Origin: Eubacteriaceae bacterium UBA4266
GTDB taxonomy: Bacteria; Bacillota; Clostridia; Eubacteriales; Eubacteriaceae
Assembly: GCA_002396065.1 (NCBI GenBank)
Contig: DGWE01000083.1
Coordinates: forward strand, 1-9,872
Reading direction: 5' to 3'
DNA length: 9,872 nt
In this document: positions 6,425 to 9,872 of the stretch, piece after piece
How positions within the stretch are numbered: position 1 is the first letter of the stretch
Layout: the number at the start of each line of letters is the position of its first letter
Translations under genes and position numbers: made by a program
The notes under the pieces: model-generated
Told to the model about the DNA's origin: nothing
Databases searched by the model: none
What the model saw: only the letters and a program-made list of their open reading frames with translations

Positions 6425-7710
6425 TGACTACGCAAATGCTCGAAGCCCGTAAGGGTCATATTACAGAAGAAATGGAAATTGTGGCGAAAAAGGAAGGGGT
6501 CAGCCCGGAATACATCCGCGACCAAGTCGCGGTCAGCCACATCGTCATCCCGAAGAACATCCACCGCGACCGCACCAATATCTGCGGCATCGGCGCCGGT
6601 CTGGACGTCAAGGTCAACTCCTTGATGGGGACCTCTTCTGACCGCAACGACAAGGAGATGGAAAAACGCAAGCTCCGCCTGATCGAAGAAGCCGGCGCGG
6701 ACGCCTTCATGGATCTGTCCACCGGCGACGACATCGACGGCATGCGCGCCCAGTCCATCGCCCACTCCAATATCGCGGCCGGCTGCGTGCCGATTTACCA
6801 GGCTGCCGCCGAATCCATCGAAAAACACGGCTCCATCGTCGGCATGACCGCGAAGGAAATGCTTGACACCATCGAAAAGCAGTGCCAGGACGGCATGGAC
6901 TTCATGGCCATTCACTCGGCCTACAACTTCTGGGTTCTCGACACCTTAAAACAGAGCGGCCGCCTCACCAACGTCGTCTCCCGCGGCGGCTCCTTCCTGA
7001 CCGCCTGGATGCACTACAACCAGAAGGACAACCCGCTGTTCACCGAATTTGATAAGATTCTGGAAATCCTCAAATCGACCGACACCGTGCTCTCCATCGG
7101 CGACGCCATCCGTCCGGGCTGCAACTGGGATTCCCTCGACGCGCCGCAGGTCGCCGGCCTGATGGTCGCGGGCGATTTGGCCAAACGGGCCATTGAAGCG
7201 GGCGTCCAGGTCATGATCGAAGGGCCGGGCCACGTGCCGCTGAACCACATCGCGACGACGATGCAGCTGCAGAAACAGCTCTGCCACGGCGTGCCTTACT
7301 ACATCTTAGGCTTCCTCGCCACCGACGTCGCGCCGGGCTACGACAACATCACCGGGGCCATCGGCGGCACCTTCGCCGGCATGTACGGTGCCGACTTCCT
7401 CTGCAACCTGACACCGGCTGAACACCTCGGTCTGCCGACCGAAGAAGACGTCGTCACCGGCGTGCGCACCGCCCGTCTCGCTGCGGACTGCGTCAACATG
7501 CTCCGCCGCGACAGCAAGAGCTACGAACGCTCGCTGAACATGGCGAAAGCCCGCGTCGCCGACGATCCCCAGGCGCAGATCGACAACGCCCTCTTCCCGG
7601 AACTGGTCAAGGAACGGATGTCCACAGAACCGGCCCACGATCACTGCGCGGCCTGCAGCGAAGGCCTCTGTCCGGCGGACTACGCCTACCAATATTTCTT
7701 CGGCGACTGA
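6424..7710 (+). CDS. bzaB: BzaB, ThiC-like partner of BzaA
   Basis: This 428-residue ThiC paralogue acts with BzaA in forming 5-hydroxybenzimidazole from AIR, in the cytoplasm. It keeps ThiC-like residues that BzaA has lost: Arg187 in VSRGGS, Glu266 and His270 in MIEGPGHVP, APGYD, and TPAEHLGLP. The C-terminal iron-sulphur ligands are CAACSEGLC (Cys408, 411, 416), the standard CX2CX4C that binds the radical-SAM cluster. The short length without ThiC's extra N-terminal domain is as in clostridial ThiC. Its ATG shares one base with the bzaA stop (TAATG), and AGGTG (6411-6415) lies 8 bases upstream, so translation is likely coupled and output roughly equal to BzaA. A true ThiC is the alternative reading; two adjacent divergent copies next to cobT under a B12 riboswitch argue against it. 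Confidence 0.88.
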   Translation: MTTQMLEARKGHITEEMEIVAKKEGVSPEYIRDQVAVSHIVIPKNIHRDRTNICGIGAGLDVKVNSLMGTSSDRNDKEMEKRKLRLIEEAGADAFMDLSTGDDIDGMRAQSIAHSNIAAGCVPIYQAAAESIEKHGSIVGMTAKEMLDTIEKQCQDGMDFMAIHSAYNFWVLDTLKQSGRLTNVVSRGGSFLTAWMHYNQKDNPLFTEFDKILEILKSTDTVLSIGDAIRPGCNWDSLDAPQVAGLMVAGDLAKRAIEAGVQVMIEGPGHVPLNHIATTMQLQKQLCHGVPYYILGFLATDVAPGYDNITGAIGGTFAGMYGADFLCNLTPAEHLGLPTEEDVVTGVRTARLAADCVNMLRRDSKSYERSLNMAKARVADDPQAQIDNALFPELVKERMSTEPAHDHCAACSEGLCPADYAYQYFFGD

Positions 7711-7734
7711 TTTTAAACCTTTAAGGAGTACAAC

Positions 7735-8808
7735 ATGGCAAACCTTACCCTTGATACTGTTTTAAACGGCATTGAACCGGCTGACAAAGCCTGGGAAGAA
7801 AAGGCGAAGGCCCGCGTGGAAGCCCTCGCGGTGCCGCCCTGGTCTCTCGGCCGCCTGTCCCGCTTAGGCGTCCGCCTGGCGGGCATGCAGCGGACCGTTC
7901 ACCCCGACGTGACCCGCAAAATGATCATCACCTGCGGTGCCGACGAGGGGGTCGCGGAAGAAGGTGTCTCGGCCTTTCCTCAGGAAGTCACGCAGGAAAT
8001 GCTGCGCAATATCGCTTACGGCGGCGCGTCGATCAACGTGCTGTCCAAGGCGGCCGGCGCTCAGGTGCGCCTGGTGGACTGCGGCGTCAAGGGTGATTTT
8101 CCAGAGCTGATCGAAAAGGGCGTCCTCGTCGATAAGAAGGTCGCCTACGGCTCACAAAACATGCGCAAAGGGCCGGCCATGACGAAGGCGCAGGCGGTCG
8201 CCTCCCTCGAAGCGGGCATCGACGTCGCCTCCGATGCCATTGAAAAAGAAGGCATCCAGCTTCTCGGCACCGGTGACCTCGGCATCGGCAACACGACGCC
8301 GTCCGCCGCGATTCTCGCCGTCATCGGCCACCACTCGGTGGAAGACGCCACTGGCCGGGGCACCGGCCTCGACGACAAAGGCCTGGCGAACAAAATTCAG
8401 GTGATCAAGGATGCAATCGCCCTGAATCAGCCGGACCCGACCGACGGCCTCGACGTGCTGGCCAAGGTCGGCGGCTTCGACATCGGCGGCATCGCCGGCA
8501 CAATCCTCGGCGCGGCCTACCACCGCACGCCGATTTTAATCGACGGCTTCATCTCTACCGCCGGCGCACTGATCGCCAAGACTTTGTGTCCGACCTCAGC
8601 CGACTACATGATCGCTGCCCACAAATCCCAGGAACCGGGCCACACGCTGATGTGGCAGACCCTCGGTCAAAAGCCTCTCCTAGATCTGGATATGCGCCTC
8701 GGCGAAGGCACCGGCGCCGCCGTCGCGATGCACATCGTCGAATGCGCGGCCCGGACGATGAACGACATTCTGACCTTCGAAGAAGCGGCCGTCACCAACA
8801 AAAACTAA
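7735..8808 (+). CDS. cobT: CobT, nicotinate-nucleotide:dimethylbenzimidazole phosphoribosyltransferase
   Basis: CobT moves phosphoribose from nicotinate mononucleotide to a benzimidazole, giving the alpha-ribotide that becomes the lower ligand of cobamides. The 357 residues match the usual length (about 350). Family hallmarks are VPPWSLGRL near the N-terminus, the glycine-rich GTGDLGIGNTTPSAA at about 178-192, and LGEGTGAA near the C-terminus. Glu324 in the last motif corresponds to the catalytic Glu317 of the Salmonella enzyme. A strong AAGGAG (7723-7728) lies 6 bases before the ATG, and 24 bp separate it from bzaB. Placement between bzaB and bzaC means the enzyme is made with the pathway that supplies its substrate. 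CobT enzymes accept several benzimidazoles, so the gene does not tell which final ligand the cell makes. Confidence 0.95.
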   Translation: MANLTLDTVLNGIEPADKAWEEKAKARVEALAVPPWSLGRLSRLGVRLAGMQRTVHPDVTRKMIITCGADEGVAEEGVSAFPQEVTQEMLRNIAYGGASINVLSKAAGAQVRLVDCGVKGDFPELIEKGVLVDKKVAYGSQNMRKGPAMTKAQAVASLEAGIDVASDAIEKEGIQLLGTGDLGIGNTTPSAAILAVIGHHSVEDATGRGTGLDDKGLANKIQVIKDAIALNQPDPTDGLDVLAKVGGFDIGGIAGTILGAAYHRTPILIDGFISTAGALIAKTLCPTSADYMIAAHKSQEPGHTLMWQTLGQKPLLDLDMRLGEGTGAAVAMHIVECAARTMNDILTFEEAAVTNKN

Positions 8809-8812
8809 CGCC

Positions 8813-9872
8813 ATGAAATACGATCCTCACAAAAGCGGTGCCCAGTATTTAGAAGATCTGGCCACCTCATATTGGTACGCAAGTGCCCTCTTTACAGCCC
8901 TGGACTCAGGGCTTTTTGAGGTCTTAAGGGAAAATAATCAGCTCGACGCTGAAGCCGCGGCCGGTATCCTCGGCTGGAAGCCCGGCCCGGCCGAACGGTT
9001 CCTGCGCCTGCTCAAGGAAATGGGCCTCGTCGACGTGTACGAAGGCGATTGGTACCTCACCGGACTCACCGCCGACCATCTCGTCGACGGCGCGCCCCAC
9101 GATCAACGCGCGAACATCCGCTGGCGCCGGGATCTCCGCGCCGAATGGGACACCCTGCCCGACGTCCTCGCCGCCGGCACCCGCACGCTGTTCCCATCAG
9201 ACGACGTCTCCGAGGCCGACATGCACGCCCGCCGCGTCGACTACCTGAAGGCGATGGACGCGGTCATCGACGGGAAAATCGCGGAAATGCTGCCGATGTT
9301 CACAGACGCCCTGCCCGAAAACGCGGCGGTCCTCGACGTGGGCTGCGGCAGCGGCAAATTCGCGCTGTCGGTGTTAAACGCCTGCCCCAGCGCGACGGCG
9401 GATTTAATGGACATTCGGCAGATGACGCCCATCACCCGGGCCTTCGCCGACAAGTGGCCGGCTGAGGTCGCGGGCCGCGCCGAAACGGTCGCCCAGAACA
9501 TTTTAGAGCGCCCGTGGCAGGTGAACCGGCAGTACGACCTGATCATTCTTTCCAACATCGTCCACGCCACGGCTGAAGCCGAATCCACCGCGGTCCTCGA
9601 GGAAGCGGCGGCGCACTTGGCGCCGAACGGCATCCTGCTCGTGCACGACTTCTTCATCGAACACGACCCGGTCAAGTCGCGCCTGTCCGACATCAACATG
9701 ATGGTCAACACCTACAACGGCCGGGCCTACTCGGCGAAATGGACGGCTGACACACTGAAGGCCGCCGGCTGCGGCGCGTCGGCTTTCCTGCCGCTGTCCA
9801 CCGACACCGGCGTGCTCTTCGCCTGCCAAAATGAAGCCCGCCTCGGCGATCTGGCCCTCGACCCGGTCGCCC
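8813..9872 (+). CDS. bzaC: BzaC, SAM-dependent O-methyltransferase, 3' end beyond the window
   Basis: The frame stays open from the ATG at 8813 to the window edge, about 353 codons, and has no stop inside the window. Residues about 10-100 look like the helical/winged dimerisation domain of plant-type and hydroxyneurosporene-type O-methyltransferases. The Rossmann domain carries SAM motif I, VLDVGCGSGKFAL, at about 172-184, then YDLIILSNIVHA and GILLVHDFF further on. In the known pathway BzaC methylates the oxygen of 5-hydroxybenzimidazole to 5-methoxybenzimidazole. The start is 4 bp after the cobT stop with no good Shine-Dalgarno (CTAACGCC precedes it), so coupling to cobT is likely. Homologues of this fold usually end near 340-350 residues, and here the frame continues past that, so a C-terminal extension is possible. 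Substrate is inferred from operon position. Confidence 0.85.
   Translation, partial: MKYDPHKSGAQYLEDLATSYWYASALFTALDSGLFEVLRENNQLDAEAAAGILGWKPGPAERFLRLLKEMGLVDVYEGDWYLTGLTADHLVDGAPHDQRANIRWRRDLRAEWDTLPDVLAAGTRTLFPSDDVSEADMHARRVDYLKAMDAVIDGKIAEMLPMFTDALPENAAVLDVGCGSGKFALSVLNACPSATADLMDIRQMTPITRAFADKWPAEVAGRAETVAQNILERPWQVNRQYDLIILSNIVHATAEAESTAVLEEAAAHLAPNGILLVHDFFIEHDPVKSRLSDINMMVNTYNGRAYSAKWTADTLKAAGCGASAFLPLSTDTGVLFACQNEARLGDLALDPVA

Noticed and set aside
5108..7710. Two true thiC genes for thiamine synthesis
   Set aside because: The adjacent pair with cobT and a methyltransferase under a cobalamin riboswitch, and no TPP riboswitch seen, fits bzaA-bzaB much better.
9049..9465. Plus-strand frame inside bzaC
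   Set aside because: It is Arg/Pro-rich and out of frame with the methyltransferase, whose frame has SAM motif I and stays open to the window edge.

Overview
The window comes from an anaerobic Firmicute, most likely an Eubacteriaceae relative of Eubacterium limosum. The main clue is the gene order bzaA-bzaB-cobT-bzaC behind a cobalamin riboswitch, which is the start of the oxygen-independent pathway to the lower ligand of vitamin B12 as known from E. limosum. Species cannot be fixed from the sequence. Coding DNA is GC-rich and intergenic DNA is strongly AT-rich.

Left region (1-4711): the 5' end of a TetR-type regulator runs leftward off the window. A 186-bp AT-rich divergent intergenic region follows, holding a consensus promoter and a 32-bp near-perfect inverted repeat that looks like the regulator's operator. 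Rightward from it lie an MMPL/RND-family membrane exporter (276-2543) and, 22 bp later, a secreted protein with X-X-X-Leu-X-X-Gly heptad repeats (2566-4653). A strong intrinsic terminator closes the unit (4675-4711). This reads as a self-regulated export module with unknown cargo. The heptad-repeat protein carries a central low-GC segment that differs sharply from its flanks.

Middle (4712-5107): no gene. It holds a probable promoter, a cobalamin aptamer with a visible B12 box and L5-L13 kissing-loop complementarity, and an intrinsic terminator just before the first bza gene, so transcription should stop when cobalamin is plentiful.

Right region (5108-9872): four tightly packed genes, two of them ThiC paralogues. 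BzaA and BzaB together make 5-hydroxybenzimidazole from aminoimidazole ribotide. CobT activates a benzimidazole to its alpha-ribotide for cobamide assembly. BzaC, cut by the window edge, is the SAM-dependent methyltransferase that O-methylates the hydroxybenzimidazole. The bzaD and bzaE genes needed to finish 5,6-dimethylbenzimidazole would be expected just beyond the right edge but cannot be seen. BzaA departs from ThiC at several conserved positions, including a one-residue-shorter cysteine motif, while BzaB keeps them, which suggests the two subunits have different jobs.
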